64,000 nt of DNA from Alphaproteobacteria bacterium (GCA_015062535.1 SUUK01000002.1:224724-288723); one strand, 5' to 3'; numbered from the stretch's first letter, positions 8,803 to 19,135 are shown. Program-made: numbers and translations. The notes: generated by a model from the sequence alone, not told the origin.

Positions 8803-10917
8803 TTATGCGTCTTCACCTGTTTCTTGGTTTACACGTTTTGCTGATAGTTTAATTTTACCACGATTGTCTGTACCTAGGCATTTAACCCAAATTCTGTCAC
8901 CTTCTTTGTAGAAGTCGCAAACAGATGCAATACGCTCGTTTTTAACTTCTGAAATGTGAACAAGGCCTTCGGTTGAACCAAGGAAACGAACAAATGCACC
9001 AAAGTCCATAATTTTGGTGATTGTACCATGGTAGTTTTTACCTTCTTCAGGAACAGCAACGATACCATTGATAATTTCTAATGCTGCTTCTGCATCTTTT
9101 TTATCAACAGCTGCAACATTTACTGTACCATCATCATCTATATCAATCTTAGTGTTAGTTTTTTCGATAATTTCACGAATTACTTTACCACCTGTACCAA
9201 TTACTTCACGAATTTTATCTGTTGGGATTTTAATAGAGATAATACGTGGAGCATTTGGTGAAACTTCTGGACGAGGTTCTGCCAAAGCTTTTGCCATTTC
9301 ACCTAAGATATGAATACGACCTTCGTGTGCTTGTGCTAGAGCGTTTTTCATAATTTCTTTAGTGATTGATGTAATCTTAATATCCATTTGAAGGGCGGTT
9401 ACACCATCTTTTGTTCCGGCAACTTTGAAGTCCATATCGCCAAGGTGGTCTTCATCACCAAGGATATCTGTTAAGATAGCAACACGATTGTCATCTTCTT
9501 TGATTAAGCCCATAGCAATACCTGCAACAGGTTTTTTAAGTGGAACACCTGCATCCATAAGGGCAAGAGTTGAACCACAAACTGTTGCCATTGAAGATGA
9601 ACCATTTGATTCCATAATATCTGATACTACACGAATTGTGTATGGGAATTCTGATTTGTCTTTTGGCATCATTGGGTGAATTGCACGCCATGCAAGTTTA
9701 CCATGACCAATTTCACGACGACCAGGAGAACCAAGTCTACCACATTCACCAACAGAGAATGGTGGGAAATTGTAGTTTAACATAAATTCTTGACGCTCTT
9801 CTTCCATCAAGCCATCAATAATTTGAGAATCTTCTGCAGTACCTAAAGTTGTTACAACAAGAGCTTGTGTTTCACCACGTGTAAATAATGCAGAACCATG
9901 TGTTGTTGAAAGAAGGTTTACTTCACATGTGATTGGGCGAACAGTCTTTGTATCACGTCCGTCTATACGTGAGCCAGTTGATAATACTTTTTCACGCATT
10001 ACAGAGTGCATCAATTTTTCTGTTACGTCTAAAGAATAGCGAACTTCTAGTTCATTTTCTGGGTCGATAGTTGCTTCTACTTCTGCTTTTAATTCACCAA
10101 GACGAGTAGAACGTTTTTGTTTATCAACTTCGTTGAATGCTTCTTCATATTTTGTGCGGAAAGCTTTTTCTGTACGAGCATAAAGCTCATCAAATTCTTT
10201 AGGAAATGTAGGTGCTTCCCAAGGTTCTTTACCGGCTTCTTTTTTAAGTTCGTTAATCATTTCAATAACTTTTTGGAAGTTATCAAAACCAAACATTACA
10301 GCATTTAACATTGTTTCTTCAGAAAGCTCGTTGGCTTCTGATTCTACCATTAATACGCCCTCGTTTGTTCCGGCAACTGTTAACTCTAAGTCAGAGTTTT
10401 TGATTTCTTCAATTGTTGGGTTTAGTACATATTCGCCATTGATATAACCAACTTTTGCAGCACCAATTGGACCTAAGAATGGAATACCTGAAACAGCAAG
10501 TGCTGCAGAGGCTGCAATCATAGCCAAAATGTCTGAGTCTGTTTTTTTATCGTGAGCAATAGTTGTACATACGATTTGTACTTCGTTTTTGAACGCATCT
10601 GGGAAAAGTGGACGGATTGGTCTGTCGATTAAGCGAGATACCAAAACTTCATGTTCTGAAGGTTTTCCTTCACGTTTCATGAAACCGCCTGGGATTTTAC
10701 CTGTAGCATAATATTTTTCTTGATAGTTAACTGTTAGTGGGAAGAAGTCTTGATCTGGTTTTGCTTCTTTTGCGCCAACAACAGTTGCCATTACAGTTGT
10801 ATCTCCGTAAGAGGCTAAAACTGCACCTGTTGCTTGTTTTGCAATTTTACCTGTTTCTAAAACTAATTTTCGACCGCCCCATTCCATTTCTTTGCGGCAT
10901 ACGTTCCAATTTACCAT
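8803..10917 (-). CDS. pnp: Polyribonucleotide nucleotidyltransferase (PNPase)
   Basis: A 3'-5' phosphorolytic exoribonuclease of the RNA degradosome. All domains are present in 704 residues: two RNase PH domains (first with [21 protein letters not shown]; second with [13 protein letters not shown] and the catalytic region around [24 protein letters not shown]), the linking helical domain, a KH domain ([20 protein letters not shown]) and a C-terminal S1 domain ([28 protein letters not shown]). The truB-rpsO-pnp order is the classic one. The short leader at 10918-11013 has two hairpins that could be RNase III/PNPase autoregulatory targets, as known in enterobacteria; that role is inference here. 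Confidence 0.99.
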   Translation of the reverse strand: MVNWNVCRKEMEWGGRKLVLETGKIAKQATGAVLASYGDTTVMATVVGAKEAKPDQDFFPLTVNYQEKYYATGKIPGGFMKREGKPSEHEVLVSRLIDRPIRPLFPDAFKNEVQIVCTTIAHDKKTDSDILAMIAASAALAVSGIPFLGPIGAAKVGYINGEYVLNPTIEEIKNSDLELTVAGTNEGVLMVESEANELSEETMLNAVMFGFDNFQKVIEMINELKKEAGKEPWEAPTFPKEFDELYARTEKAFRTKYEEAFNEVDKQKRSTRLGELKAEVEATIDPENELEVRYSLDVTEKLMHSVMREKVLSTGSRIDGRDTKTVRPITCEVNLLSTTHGSALFTRGETQALVVTTLGTAEDSQIIDGLMEEERQEFMLNYNFPPFSVGECGRLGSPGRREIGHGKLAWRAIHPMMPKDKSEFPYTIRVVSDIMESNGSSSMATVCGSTLALMDAGVPLKKPVAGIAMGLIKEDDNRVAILTDILGDEDHLGDMDFKVAGTKDGVTALQMDIKITSITKEIMKNALAQAHEGRIHILGEMAKALAEPRPEVSPNAPRIISIKIPTDKIREVIGTGGKVIREIIEKTNTKIDIDDDGTVNVAAVDKKDAEAALEIINGIVAVPEEGKNYHGTITKIMDFGAFVRFLGSTEGLVHISEVKNERIASVCDFYKEGDRIWVKCLGTDNRGKIKLSAKRVNQETGEDA

Positions 10918-10946
10918 ATTTTTTTACCTTTCCTTTAAATACCTCA

Positions 10947-10963
10947 CCTAGTTTTATACTAGG
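10947..10963 (-). promoter_or_regulatory. Small hairpin in the pnp leader
   Basis: CCTAGT/ACTAGG with a 5-nt loop, 30 bases before the pnp start. It may be part of a pnp autoregulatory leader. Confidence 0.35.
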
Positions 10964-10970
10964 ATTTTAA

Positions 10971-11002
10971 GAAATAGCGGAGCCCCATTGCCCCGCTATT
11001 TC
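10971..11002 (-). terminator. Hairpin after rpsO
   Basis: A 10-bp stem GAAATAGCGG/CCGCTATTTC with a GC-rich loop, followed leftward by CTTAAAATCC. The U-run is weak, so it probably allows read-through into pnp or serves as a processing site. Confidence 0.7.
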
Positions 11003-11013
11003 ATTCAAACATC

Positions 11014-11283
11014 TTACTTACGTAAATCTAATTTTTTAATTAGTGTTTGATATCTTTCTTCGCTTGATTTCTTCAAGTGGTCAAGCAAGTGACGACGACG
11101 GCTAACCATCTTCATAAGACCTAAACGAGAGTGAAGGTCTTTCTTGTGTGTATTGAAGTGTTCAATCAAAGAATTAATTCTGTATGTCCAGATTGCGATT
11201 TGTACTTCAGGAGAACCTGTATCGCCTTCTTTTAAACCATATTGAGCAATAATTTCTTGCTTTTTTTCATTTGTAATCGACAT
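11014..11283 (-). CDS. rpsO: 30S ribosomal protein S15
   Basis: S15 (89 residues) organises the central domain of 16S r[18 protein letters not shown], the conserved [15 protein letters not shown] rRNA-binding loop and [12 protein letters not shown] are all present. Upstream sequence GGAAAAAAAG serves as the ribosome binding site. It sits between truB and pnp as in most proteobacteria. Confidence 0.98.
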   Translation of the reverse strand: MSITNEKKQEIIAQYGLKEGDTGSPEVQIAIWTYRINSLIEHFNTHKKDLHSRLGLMKMVSRRRHLLDHLKKSSEERYQTLIKKLDLRK

Positions 11284-11315
11284 CTTTTTTTCCTTTTTTT
11301 ATTAAAATATTAAAA

Positions 11316-12218
11316 TTAATGATTAAAAACCCGAATCGGTAAAAGATGATTTTCTTTTACTTCACATAGGGCTATAAGCTTGTTTTCTAAACAGCAAGCA
11401 TATGGTCTATCTTGAGGGGGTAATCCTTTAGAATCAATGGCTTGTCCGTTTTTAAGCTTAAGAGCTTCTGTTTTAGTTAAAGCGATAACCGTGATGTCGC
11501 ACAGAAATGTTTCAACTGGTAAAACAGGGTTTGCTCCGCCGTTCTTATACAACATATTTTTTAAATTATCCAGCAAAATCGTATGCGATAGGTCAAATTT
11601 TGCATTTTTTGTTCGGCGAAGAGATGATAAATGACCTACTGTGTTTAGAGATTTGGCAATATCGCTACCTAATGTTCGTACATATGTGCCTTTAGAACAG
11701 GTTACTTCAAATAGGGCTTTTTTGAGGTCTTTTTGATAAGATTTTAAGATAAGTGATGTGATTGTTATCTTGCGTTCTGGAATTTTAAAATCTTTTCCTT
11801 CTCGTGCTAGAGTGTATGCTCTTTGCCCATTAATGTGAATTGCGGAATATTTTGGTGGAATTTGAGTGATTTTTCCAATAAATTGAGGAGTAATTTCTTT
11901 TATTTCTTCTAGCGAGGGAATGATATTTGAAGTAGATAAGATTTCTCCTTCGGTATCATCTGTTGTGGTTGATGTGCCGAATTCTAGTTCAAACTCATAT
12001 GTTTTATCGCCATTTTCGAGGTAAGGAATTAATTTTGTAGCTTCGCCAAATGCAAGAGGTAAAACTCCGCTAGCAAATGGGTCTAAGGTGCCGATATGTC
12101 CGGCTTTTTTGGCTTTTAGTTCATATTGTATTTTGCGTAAAACTTGATTTGAACTTAAGCCTTCTGGTTTATCTAATATTATCCAACCGTTAATATCTAG
12201 ATTGTTGTGCTTTGTCAT
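11316..12218 (-). CDS. truB: tRNA pseudouridine(55) synthase TruB
   Basis: Makes pseudouridine 55 in the T-loop of tRNAs. The catalytic Asp is in AGHIGTLDPFASGVLPL and the N-terminal GWIILDKPEGLSSNQ is standard. KYSAIHINGQRAYTLAREG and the TYVRTLGSDIA motif complete the family pattern. The protein is 300 residues. Its ATG overlaps the end of hdaA by 4 bp (ATGA), so the two are translationally coupled. Confidence 0.97.
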   Translation of the reverse strand: MTKHNNLDINGWIILDKPEGLSSNQVLRKIQYELKAKKAGHIGTLDPFASGVLPLAFGEATKLIPYLENGDKTYEFELEFGTSTTTDDTEGEILSTSNIIPSLEEIKEITPQFIGKITQIPPKYSAIHINGQRAYTLAREGKDFKIPERKITITSLILKSYQKDLKKALFEVTCSKGTYVRTLGSDIAKSLNTVGHLSSLRRTKNAKFDLSHTILLDNLKNMLYKNGGANPVLPVETFLCDITVIALTKTEALKLKNGQAIDSKGLPPQDRPYACCLENKLIALCEVKENHLLPIRVFNH

Positions 12219-12943
12219 ATAAATAGTTCCAATTGTTGATTATGATTTAGGTTTTCTATGGCTTCTTTTACGATAGGAATTGATACGGCTCTTTTGTATA
12301 TCCATGAGATTTCATCTATTTCGGCAATGAGCTTGGTTATATAATCAAATGAACGCTCTGAGTATTTTAGGATATAATCAAGAATTTCTTGATTGATGAT
12401 TATTTGCCTATCATTAAACAATTTGGCAATAAGAGCAGTTAGCATTTCATCATCTGGTTGATTAATTTCTATTGTTGGGATGATGTTTAAGCGAGAACGT
12501 AAATCTGGTAGTTTTAATGAAAGTTTTGAAGGTGGTAGTTCTGATGTAAATAATATAAATCTACCTGGAACGTTATAATTGTTATATAAATGGAAGAAAG
12601 CTTCTTCATTTATATTAGAATCTAGGTCTTCAATTACTAAATATGGGTGCTCGTTTGTGATTTTATTTAGATTTTTCATATTTATGCTATGTGAAGATAA
12701 AATAGGGATTTGTATTGGGCGAGGGAGTGATGCTTGAATGCTTTCAACCCAAATGTGGGCTAAGTGTGATTTGCCAGAACTTTTAGGGCCAAAAATGTTT
12801 AATGAAAAATGTTGCCAATTAGGCCACATTTTTACAGCCATGTAGGCATTTTGATTACATGATGTAACCATAAAATCTTCTTCTCCTAAATATGTTTTAG
12901 GCAAGAAATTAAAGGCAAATTGTTTTGATTTATTGGTTGTCAT
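12215..12943 (-). CDS. hdaA: HdaA/DnaA-family regulator of replication initiation
   Basis: A short AAA+ protein (242 residues) lacking the DnaA DNA-binding domain, as expected for Hda/HdaA, which stimulates hydrolysis of DnaA-ATP at the replisome. The P-loop is FGPKSSGKSHLAHIW. The Walker B region is YLVIEDLD. The arginine-rich sensor LPDLRSRLNI is present. The C-terminus ends in QQLELFI; a QLxLF-type sequence is a beta-clamp-binding motif, in Hda usually N-terminal. FNFLPKTYLGEEDF at the N-terminus is the usual Hda start. It lies 1 bp from cckA, giving a cell-cycle gene cluster. Confidence 0.9.
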   Translation of the reverse strand: MTTNKSKQFAFNFLPKTYLGEEDFMVTSCNQNAYMAVKMWPNWQHFSLNIFGPKSSGKSHLAHIWVESIQASLPRPIQIPILSSHSINMKNLNKITNEHPYLVIEDLDSNINEEAFFHLYNNYNVPGRFILFTSELPPSKLSLKLPDLRSRLNIIPTIEINQPDDEMLTALIAKLFNDRQIIINQEILDYILKYSERSFDYITKLIAEIDEISWIYKRAVSIPIVKEAIENLNHNQQLELFI

Positions 12944-12944
12944 T

Positions 12945-15590
12945 TTATCCTTCTAGAACCTCATATACTTTTTGGGTTAGGTCACTTAAACTAAATGGTT
13001 TAGGAATAAATGACATATTTTCGACGTCTGCAAATTCTCCCTTTAGGATATCTTCTGAATATCCTGATGCAAGGATTATTTTTATATCTGGAATTTGTTC
13101 TAGAACTAGTTTTGATAGTTCTATTCCGTTAAGACCAGGCATTACCATATCAGTAATTAATAGGTTGAAATTTTTATCTTGCTCTAATGCTTCAAGAGCA
13201 TTTTCGGCAGAGTTGCAACTTACAACAGTATAACCTTTTTTGCGAAGCGCACGTTGAGCAAATGTTCTAACAGAATCTTCATCATCTACAAGTAGAATTC
13301 TGATGTTTTCGATATTTTCTGGAGTTTGATTTAGGTTATCGGTTGCAGATAGACTTAAGCCTAAGATTATTTTATCTTTATCGGCTGGTGGCATTGGTGT
13401 TGGCGTTAAAACGGCTCTTCCTTTTTTGTCGTTTAGGGTGCGGAAAGATGTGGTTTCTTCGGTTGTTTTAGTGATATTTTGTGAAGAATGAGCAGGAAGA
13501 TAAATTGAGAATGTTGTTCCAACATTTACAGTACTATTTACCTTTATAAATCCTTCCATTTGGCGAACTATGCCATATACGGTTGCCAAGCCTAAACCTG
13601 TTCCTGAGCCAACAATATTTTGTTTGGTTGAGAAGAATGGTTCAAATATGCGAGATAGGTTTTCAAGAGGAATACCGCATCCTGAATCTGTTACATCCAT
13701 TCTAACAAATGTGCCGGCTTCTATGGTTTCGGCTCCAAAGTGATATGGCTCTAAGAGTGTTTCTGTTTGAGTGGAAATGGTTAAAGTTCCTTTTTTATTC
13801 ATAGCATCTTTGGCATTTACACATAAGTTTAGGACTACTTGTAAAAACTGAACTTTATCTACCTTTATAAGGTCTAGGTTCTCACCATGGTTAAACTTTA
13901 GTTCTACTTGGTTGCCAACTGTTCTTTTTAACAATGGGGTATATGTTAAAAGAATATCGGTTATGCTGTTTAGTTCTGGTTTTAATGGTTGCTTTCTTGA
14001 GAATTGCAAGAGTTGGCGAACTAATTCTGCAGCGCAGTTTGCATTTTGCTTGATTTGGATAATATCTGCATGAGATGAGTCTTTAGGACCATGACGTTGC
14101 AATAATAAATCACAAAAACCAATCATTGCAGTAAGTAGGTTATTAAAGTCGTGAGCAATGCCTCCGGCAAGTTGTCCCATAGCTTGCATTTTTTGAGCTT
14201 GCGCAAATTGGGTTTCAAGATTTTTTTGTTCTGTTGTATCTAAGCAGAATAAAATAATGCCGGTAATGTTTTCTTTTATTTGTAATGTTGATGAGAATGA
14301 TGGGCAAATATATATTCTTAAAATCTTATTTTCTTTTTTCTTTTGGAAGTTTAAGTCAAAATAAGCAACTTGGAGTTTTCCAGAACTAGATGTATAGGTG
14401 TCTATTTGTTTTTTTATTTTTTGGATGCTTTCTTCATCTAGGTAATTGGTTAGGTAATTGTTTTGCAATTGTGATGGTGATGGTACTCCAAGTATATCTG
14501 TAAATTGTTGGTTTACTCTTTTTATAGTTAGATCTTTATCTAATAACATCATACCAAAAGGAGATAAATTAAAGATGCTATTTGATTGAGATACAATTTC
14601 TTTGTAGTTTTGTTGCAAGGTGTTGTTTGTTGGAATTTCACCTATAACAATACCTCTTGTTTGAATATCTTCCCCTTCTTTGAAGTGGTCTATTTTTACA
14701 AGATATTCGTGTATTTTATTTGAGATTTTTATATATGCATTGTATTGGATAGAGCCATTTGAAAGTTTTTCTTCGCTATTGGTTGCTTTGGTTAAAAATT
14801 GGTCTATTTCTTTTCCTAAAATATTTTCTTTTGGTGTGCCAAGCATAGTGCTTAGTGTTTTGTTTGTATAATCTATTTTGCCTTTAGAATTTAATACATA
14901 TATACCAACAGGTAAGTAGTTTAAGAAATTATAAAAGGCTCTTCGTTCTTCTTTAAAAAGATCATCAATAGTTTTTAGGGAAGTAATATTTTCTATGCTC
15001 CAAAATTGATATAAATTATATCTTTTATCAAAGTTTGAAGGATTTGTGATTTCGGTTGTTTGAGTGTTATTTAGGGTTATTGGACGAAGGGTTATGCGAT
15101 ACCATTCATAATTTGAAAAAATTGTAGAATCGTCAAATTTAAGTGCGAGTTCTTGAGTATTTTCTTTTAAGTTTTCTGACGCATACTCTAATTCTTTTAG
15201 TTTTTGAATGTTGCTTTCATCTGTTACAATATGCTTTTTTAAGAAATCAATAATTGGTTCGTTTTTAAGTAAGTCTTTAGCTAGTTCGTTTTGCAGAATT
15301 ACTTTTTTGTTTTGATTTGTAATGGTGTAGCATGTTTTTTTGTTTTTTAATATCTCGTTTGCAAGACCGCCATAAAGGATAGCTGTTTCACCAGATTGAA
15401 GTATGGTAATAGTTATGTAAATACTTAGTATTATAAAAACAAAAACAGATAAAATAATTGGACCAAGATATTTAGGGTAGGCAAACAAAAAACCAATACT
15501 TACAACTGTTGCAGTTAGCATAAATACTAATAACAATAAACGCTCTTCTAGTATTTTATCTGGTCTGGTATTTTGTTTGTCTTTAAACAT
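12945..15590 (-). CDS. cckA: Cell-cycle hybrid histidine kinase CckA
   Basis: Master kinase/phosphatase that, through ChpT, controls CtrA in alphaproteobacteria. Two membrane segments (about 17-38 and 43-64) are followed by PAS-like regions (about 215-300 and 330-450). The HisKA helix has GQLAGGIAHDFNNLL with the phospho-acceptor at His480. The ATPase domain shows NAKDAM (N box), DSGCGIP, FEPFFSTK and GTGLGLATVYGIVRQ. The C-terminal receiver begins IRILLVDDEDS with Asp814 as the predicted acceptor. Its order of domains and its motif spellings match CckA, and ctrA is in the same window. It is co-directional with hdaA and truB. Confidence 0.95.
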   Translation of the reverse strand: MFKDKQNTRPDKILEERLLLLVFMLTATVVSIGFLFAYPKYLGPIILSVFVFIILSIYITITILQSGETAILYGGLANEILKNKKTCYTITNQNKKVILQNELAKDLLKNEPIIDFLKKHIVTDESNIQKLKELEYASENLKENTQELALKFDDSTIFSNYEWYRITLRPITLNNTQTTEITNPSNFDKRYNLYQFWSIENITSLKTIDDLFKEERRAFYNFLNYLPVGIYVLNSKGKIDYTNKTLSTMLGTPKENILGKEIDQFLTKATNSEEKLSNGSIQYNAYIKISNKIHEYLVKIDHFKEGEDIQTRGIVIGEIPTNNTLQQNYKEIVSQSNSIFNLSPFGMMLLDKDLTIKRVNQQFTDILGVPSPSQLQNNYLTNYLDEESIQKIKKQIDTYTSSSGKLQVAYFDLNFQKKKENKILRIYICPSFSSTLQIKENITGIILFCLDTTEQKNLETQFAQAQKMQAMGQLAGGIAHDFNNLLTAMIGFCDLLLQRHGPKDSSHADIIQIKQNANCAAELVRQLLQFSRKQPLKPELNSITDILLTYTPLLKRTVGNQVELKFNHGENLDLIKVDKVQFLQVVLNLCVNAKDAMNKKGTLTISTQTETLLEPYHFGAETIEAGTFVRMDVTDSGCGIPLENLSRIFEPFFSTKQNIVGSGTGLGLATVYGIVRQMEGFIKVNSTVNVGTTFSIYLPAHSSQNITKTTEETTSFRTLNDKKGRAVLTPTPMPPADKDKIILGLSLSATDNLNQTPENIENIRILLVDDEDSVRTFAQRALRKKGYTVVSCNSAENALEALEQDKNFNLLITDMVMPGLNGIELSKLVLEQIPDIKIILASGYSEDILKGEFADVENMSFIPKPFSLSDLTQKVYEVLEG

Positions 15591-15616
15591 TGGCTGTCCT
15601 AAAAGTGGTTGTTTTT

Positions 15617-17239
15617 TTAAGTTATTATATCTGGTTTTGCTTTTCCTGTAAGTTCGGTTACTTTAGAGATTTGTCTTGAAACTTTGCTTAATTCTTCAAG
15701 CATTGTTTCTGGAGCTTCTAATAAATTGTTTGTTTCATAGCGCTCAATATAAGTTCTAAGTGTTGCCCCACTTGTACCTGTTCCAGACAAGCGATAAACA
15801 ATGCGTGAACCATCTGTAAAGTGAACAACAAGACCGTTTTTGGTAGATGTTTTATCTACTGGGTCGTTGTATATAAATGGATAAGCATCAGATACTATGT
15901 AACCAGAAAAGTTTTGGTTTATTAGTGATGGTAGAGAGTTTTCTAAATCTTCCATTAATTTATCTGCAACGTTTTGAGGAATGTTTTCAAAATCGTTTCT
16001 TAGGTAATAATTTCTACCATATTTTTTCCAATGTGATAAGGCGATATCTTTTATGGATTGTCTTTTTTCGGCAATGATGTTAAGCCAGAATAAAGTAGCC
16101 CAGATACCATCTTTTTCACGAATGTGAGATGCACCTGTTCCAAAACTTTCTTCTCCGCAGAAAGAAATACGATTAGAATCCATTAGGTTGATGAAATATT
16201 TCCAACCAGTTGGTACTTCATAAAAACCTAAATTTAATGCATCTGCTACTTTTTTTACAGCCATTGAGGTGGCTGCAGATTTTGCAACGCCATATATGCC
16301 ATTTTTATATGCTGGAATTAGCTTATAATTATCTGTTAAAATAGCTAAGCAATCGCTTGGGCTAACAAAGAAGCTTTTTCCTAAAATCATATTTCTGTCG
16401 CCGTCACCATCATTTGCTGCGGCAAAATCTGGAGCGCTTTCTGAGTACATTAAATCAACTAAATGTTTGGCATAAATAAGGTTTGGGTCTGGATGAAGAC
16501 CGCCAAAGTCTTCAAGCGGAGTTGCATTTATAACGGTTCCTTTAGGAGCATTTAAGGTTTCTTCAAACATTTTTTTAGCATAAGGACCTGTTACTCCATT
16601 CATAGCATCAAAAACAAAGCGAAAATCTGATGATAGAAGCTCTTTGATTTTTTTGAAGTCAAAAATACTTTCCATTAATTTTATATAATCAACGTATGGG
16701 TCGATTATTTCAATTATGGTGTTTTCGCATTGAGTTGTTCTTGTTTTTGAAAGGTCTATGTCTTGGCAATTAGATATTTTGTATTCTTTTATTTTTAGTG
16801 CTTCTTCTTGTATGGCTTTACTTTCATCAGGTTGGCATTGTCCACCAGATGAGGTTGCATATTTTATACCAAAGTCACCATCTATACCACCGGGGTTGTG
16901 AGATGCAGAAAGTACAAAAGCACCATCTAAGTGATTTTTTAATATAATATGTGAGCCAGCTGGAGTTGATACTAAGCCATCTTTGGCAATAAGAAGTTTT
17001 TTTACGTTATTTGCAGATGCTATTTTGATGATTTTTTGAATAACTACACTATTATAGAATCTACCATCACCGCCGACCAAAAAAGATTTATTTTCTAAAT
17101 TTGGAATTGTATTGAAAATACTTTGAAGGAAGTTTTCAATGTAATTTTCTTGCATGGCAATCTTGGTTTTTTTTCTTAAACCAGCTGTTCCCATTTTTTG
17201 GTCAGTGTATGGAGTAGTTTTAATAGTTTCTATCATCAT
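15617..17239 (-). CDS. pgm: Phosphoglucomutase (alpha-D-glucose)
   Basis: Interconverts glucose 1- and 6-phosphate, linking glycolysis to glycogen and nucleotide-sugar synthesis. The serine phosphate loop is VLSASHNPGG, the metal loop is ANDGDGDRN, and the substrate loops are CGEESFGTGASHIREKDG and the C-terminal YRLSGTGTSGATLR phosphate-binding loop. The protein is 540 residues, the size of eukaryote-like Pgm rather than ManB. Two adjacent ATGs are possible as starts. It is co-oriented with cckA but separated by 26 bp. Confidence 0.96.
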   Translation of the reverse strand: MMIETIKTTPYTDQKMGTAGLRKKTKIAMQENYIENFLQSIFNTIPNLENKSFLVGGDGRFYNSVVIQKIIKIASANNVKKLLIAKDGLVSTPAGSHIILKNHLDGAFVLSASHNPGGIDGDFGIKYATSSGGQCQPDESKAIQEEALKIKEYKISNCQDIDLSKTRTTQCENTIIEIIDPYVDYIKLMESIFDFKKIKELLSSDFRFVFDAMNGVTGPYAKKMFEETLNAPKGTVINATPLEDFGGLHPDPNLIYAKHLVDLMYSESAPDFAAANDGDGDRNMILGKSFFVSPSDCLAILTDNYKLIPAYKNGIYGVAKSAATSMAVKKVADALNLGFYEVPTGWKYFINLMDSNRISFCGEESFGTGASHIREKDGIWATLFWLNIIAEKRQSIKDIALSHWKKYGRNYYLRNDFENIPQNVADKLMEDLENSLPSLINQNFSGYIVSDAYPFIYNDPVDKTSTKNGLVVHFTDGSRIVYRLSGTGTSGATLRTYIERYETNNLLEAPETMLEELSKVSRQISKVTELTGKAKPDIIT

Positions 17240-17308
17240 TAATCCTTATTTGTTAATAAATACATTGCTATGTTTAGAATAAAAAGTCCTAATTGTAAAG
17301 ATTATTTA

Positions 17309-17971
17309 TTAGCTAAAAATGAATTCTGCAAGTTTGGTTATTTCACGTTTAGCGCATATATCTTCATAGGTTAGGTTGTTTTTTAAGTTGGAATATGTTT
17401 TGTCTTGAGAAGATATTCCATTAAATGTGTTTAGATATGAAGCTCTTTTATTTATTGGTGGAGCAACCCTAAAACCATACATTCTTGCTATTGAAGATAG
17501 CTCTTTTGATGGCTCGGTTATAGATTTATCTTTTAAGTTATTTTCACAAATCACCCAATTTAGCGTTTTGTTGTGTGTGGAGGCTATTTTCTTTTTTAGT
17601 TCCCACATATTGTTTAGATATATTGTGTTTTTAGGAAATTTGTGTGCCGTTTGGGGAGTTAGCAAGGTTATATATGTGTCAGCATTTATAGCTAAGTCAT
17701 CAATATTTGTTATCCCAGGGATAATGATAGCATCAAAATTTTGACATTCTTTTACAAACGAATCTTTGTTTATTATCGTTGGCGTTGGTAAAAATTGATG
17801 TGATGCTATGCGAGAATTTATTATTTTGTTTAATGGAGAATCGCTATCAAGTAAAATGGCTGTTTTTTGCTTGTTATACATTAGAGTTATAGCAAGTTCT
17901 AAGCCAAAAAGCTTTTTACCTGATTTTGATGGGCCATCAACTATTATAATATGTGCTTGTTTTTGTTCCAT
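17309..17971 (-). CDS. MipZ-like ParA-family ATPase with altered P-loop
   Basis: A 220-residue protein with the order of elements of a ParA/MinD ATPase: a P-loop-like DGPSKSGKKLFGLELAI, then TAILLDSDS, then IIIPG and a late LLTPQTAHKF. The middle and end resemble MipZ, the alphaproteobacterial division-site ATPase, especially YGFRVAPPINKRASYLNTF (family pattern is a similar GxRVxPPxxxRxxYRxLF). The signature KGGxGKST has become KSGKK, so the deviant Walker lysine may be lost and nucleotide switching may be altered. It lies in a cluster with cckA and hdaA. A generic ParA-like protein is the alternative. Confidence 0.65.
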   Translation of the reverse strand: MEQKQAHIIIVDGPSKSGKKLFGLELAITLMYNKQKTAILLDSDSPLNKIINSRIASHQFLPTPTIINKDSFVKECQNFDAIIIPGITNIDDLAINADTYITLLTPQTAHKFPKNTIYLNNMWELKKKIASTHNKTLNWVICENNLKDKSITEPSKELSSIARMYGFRVAPPINKRASYLNTFNGISSQDKTYSNLKNNLTYEDICAKREITKLAEFIFS

Positions 17972-17982
17972 TTTATGCTGTA

Positions 17983-18870
17983 TTAACGATTGTTGTATGC
18001 TGTTTTTGTTTTTTCAGTTTTGATTGAACGATTTATCGCATTTTTCAAGTTATAAGTATTTATTTGCTTATTTTCTTGGATGTGATTTAGAGAAATTTCC
18101 ATCATTTTAGAAATGCTTTCGTCACGTTGTTTTACTTTTTTATGACCTAATGTTACAGCAATAACACGATAGTTTCCTTGTTGAGCTGATGTTAAAATGT
18201 TAAAACCTGAAGCTGCTGTGTAACCGGTTTTCATTCCATCTGTTCCAAGCGAATCGTTTAATAGATAGTTGTGTGTCTTGTATGTCGTGTTATTGTATGT
18301 AAATTGTGTGATTGAAAATAAGTGATAATATTGTGGGAAGTGGTGATATATTGCAGCGCCTAGAATAGCTAAGTCTTTGGCTGTTGTTTTTTGCTGAGAA
18401 TTTGGAAGACCTGAGGCATTTTTGAATGTTGTTCTGTACATTCCTAATTTATGAGCTGTTTTAGTCATAAGTACTGCAAAATCTCTTTCTGTTGGGCTTA
18501 AAGCTTCAGCTAAAACTGTTGCGCAATCATTTGCAGATTTAACAATTAGAGCTTGAATTAAAGTTTTTACATCAATGTATGAACCTGCGGGCATTCCTAA
18601 TTTTGAGGGAGATCTGGAGGCTGCCGTATGTGACACCTTTAGCTTATCAGTCATTTTTAGTTTGCCCGTTTCTAATGCATTGAAAGTTATATATAGTGTC
18701 ATAAGCTTGGTTAGTGAAGCAGGGTAACGTAATGTTTCTGCATTATCAGAATATAAAACATTTCCTGTTTTAGCATCTATTACTATTGAAGAAGTGTTTG
18801 ATGCATTAGCAGAAAAAGCTGTTAAACCAAGTAAAATAAGACCTAAATATAATTTTTTCATAATATACAT
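17983..18870 (-). CDS. D-alanyl-D-alanine carboxypeptidase (PBP5/DacC type)
   Basis: A secreted serine peptidase S11 that trims peptidoglycan stem peptides. After an N-terminal signal peptide ending near AFSANA, the three penicillin-binding motifs appear in order: SLTK, SAN and KTG (in GMKTGYTAASG). The C-terminal domain is short, so it is a compact family member without the long membrane-anchoring tail of E. coli PBP5. The start at 18870 follows AAAGGAA; ATG at 18861 is also possible. Its 5' region abuts the tRNA-His locus. Confidence 0.93.
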   Translation of the reverse strand: MYIMKKLYLGLILLGLTAFSANASNTSSIVIDAKTGNVLYSDNAETLRYPASLTKLMTLYITFNALETGKLKMTDKLKVSHTAASRSPSKLGMPAGSYIDVKTLIQALIVKSANDCATVLAEALSPTERDFAVLMTKTAHKLGMYRTTFKNASGLPNSQQKTTAKDLAILGAAIYHHFPQYYHLFSITQFTYNNTTYKTHNYLLNDSLGTDGMKTGYTAASGFNILTSAQQGNYRVIAVTLGHKKVKQRDESISKMMEISLNHIQENKQINTYNLKNAINRSIKTEKTKTAYNNR

Positions 18871-19020
18871 TGTGCTCTGATTCCTTTCATGACTACGAAG
18901 ATGAGTTATAATAGCAAACAAAAAGAAAATAAATTGTTAATTTTAGTTATGAATATAATTTTTTTTATTATTTTTTAGCTTGACTTTATGAAAAATTATA
19001 TGTAAAAGATTGCAAGCGAT

Positions 19021-19097
19021 GGCGAACGTAGCTCAGTTGGTAGAGCCCCGGTTTGTGGTACCGGTTGTCGTCGGTTCGAGCCCGATCGTTCGCCCCA
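19021..19097 (+). tRNA. tRNA-His (GTG anticodon)
   Basis: The cloverleaf has G-1, acceptor GCGAACG/CGTTCGC, discriminator C73 facing G-1 (a histidine identity pair), D-arm GCTC/GAGC, anticodon stem with loop containing GTG, and T-arm GTCGG/CCGAT around TTCGAGC. CCA is encoded. It is the integration target of the element at 19049-26415, which restores the complete 3' half. Confidence 0.98.
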
Positions 19098-19100
19098 GAT
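19049..19100. mobile_element. attL, 52-bp tRNA-His 3'-half att site
   Basis: The sequence from the anticodon stem through the CCA end plus GAT is identical to 26364-26415. Identity stops right after GAT at both ends, defining the left boundary of the element. Confidence 0.93.
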
Positions 19101-19105
19101 TTTAC

Positions 19106-19135
19106 AAGGTGTCTATATTTAGGCACCTTTTTTCT
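19106..19135 (+). terminator. Element-borne terminator after tRNA-His
   Basis: AAGGTG/CACCTT stem followed by TTTTTT. It replaces the native tRNA-His terminator, which was displaced to the right end of the element. Confidence 0.85.
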
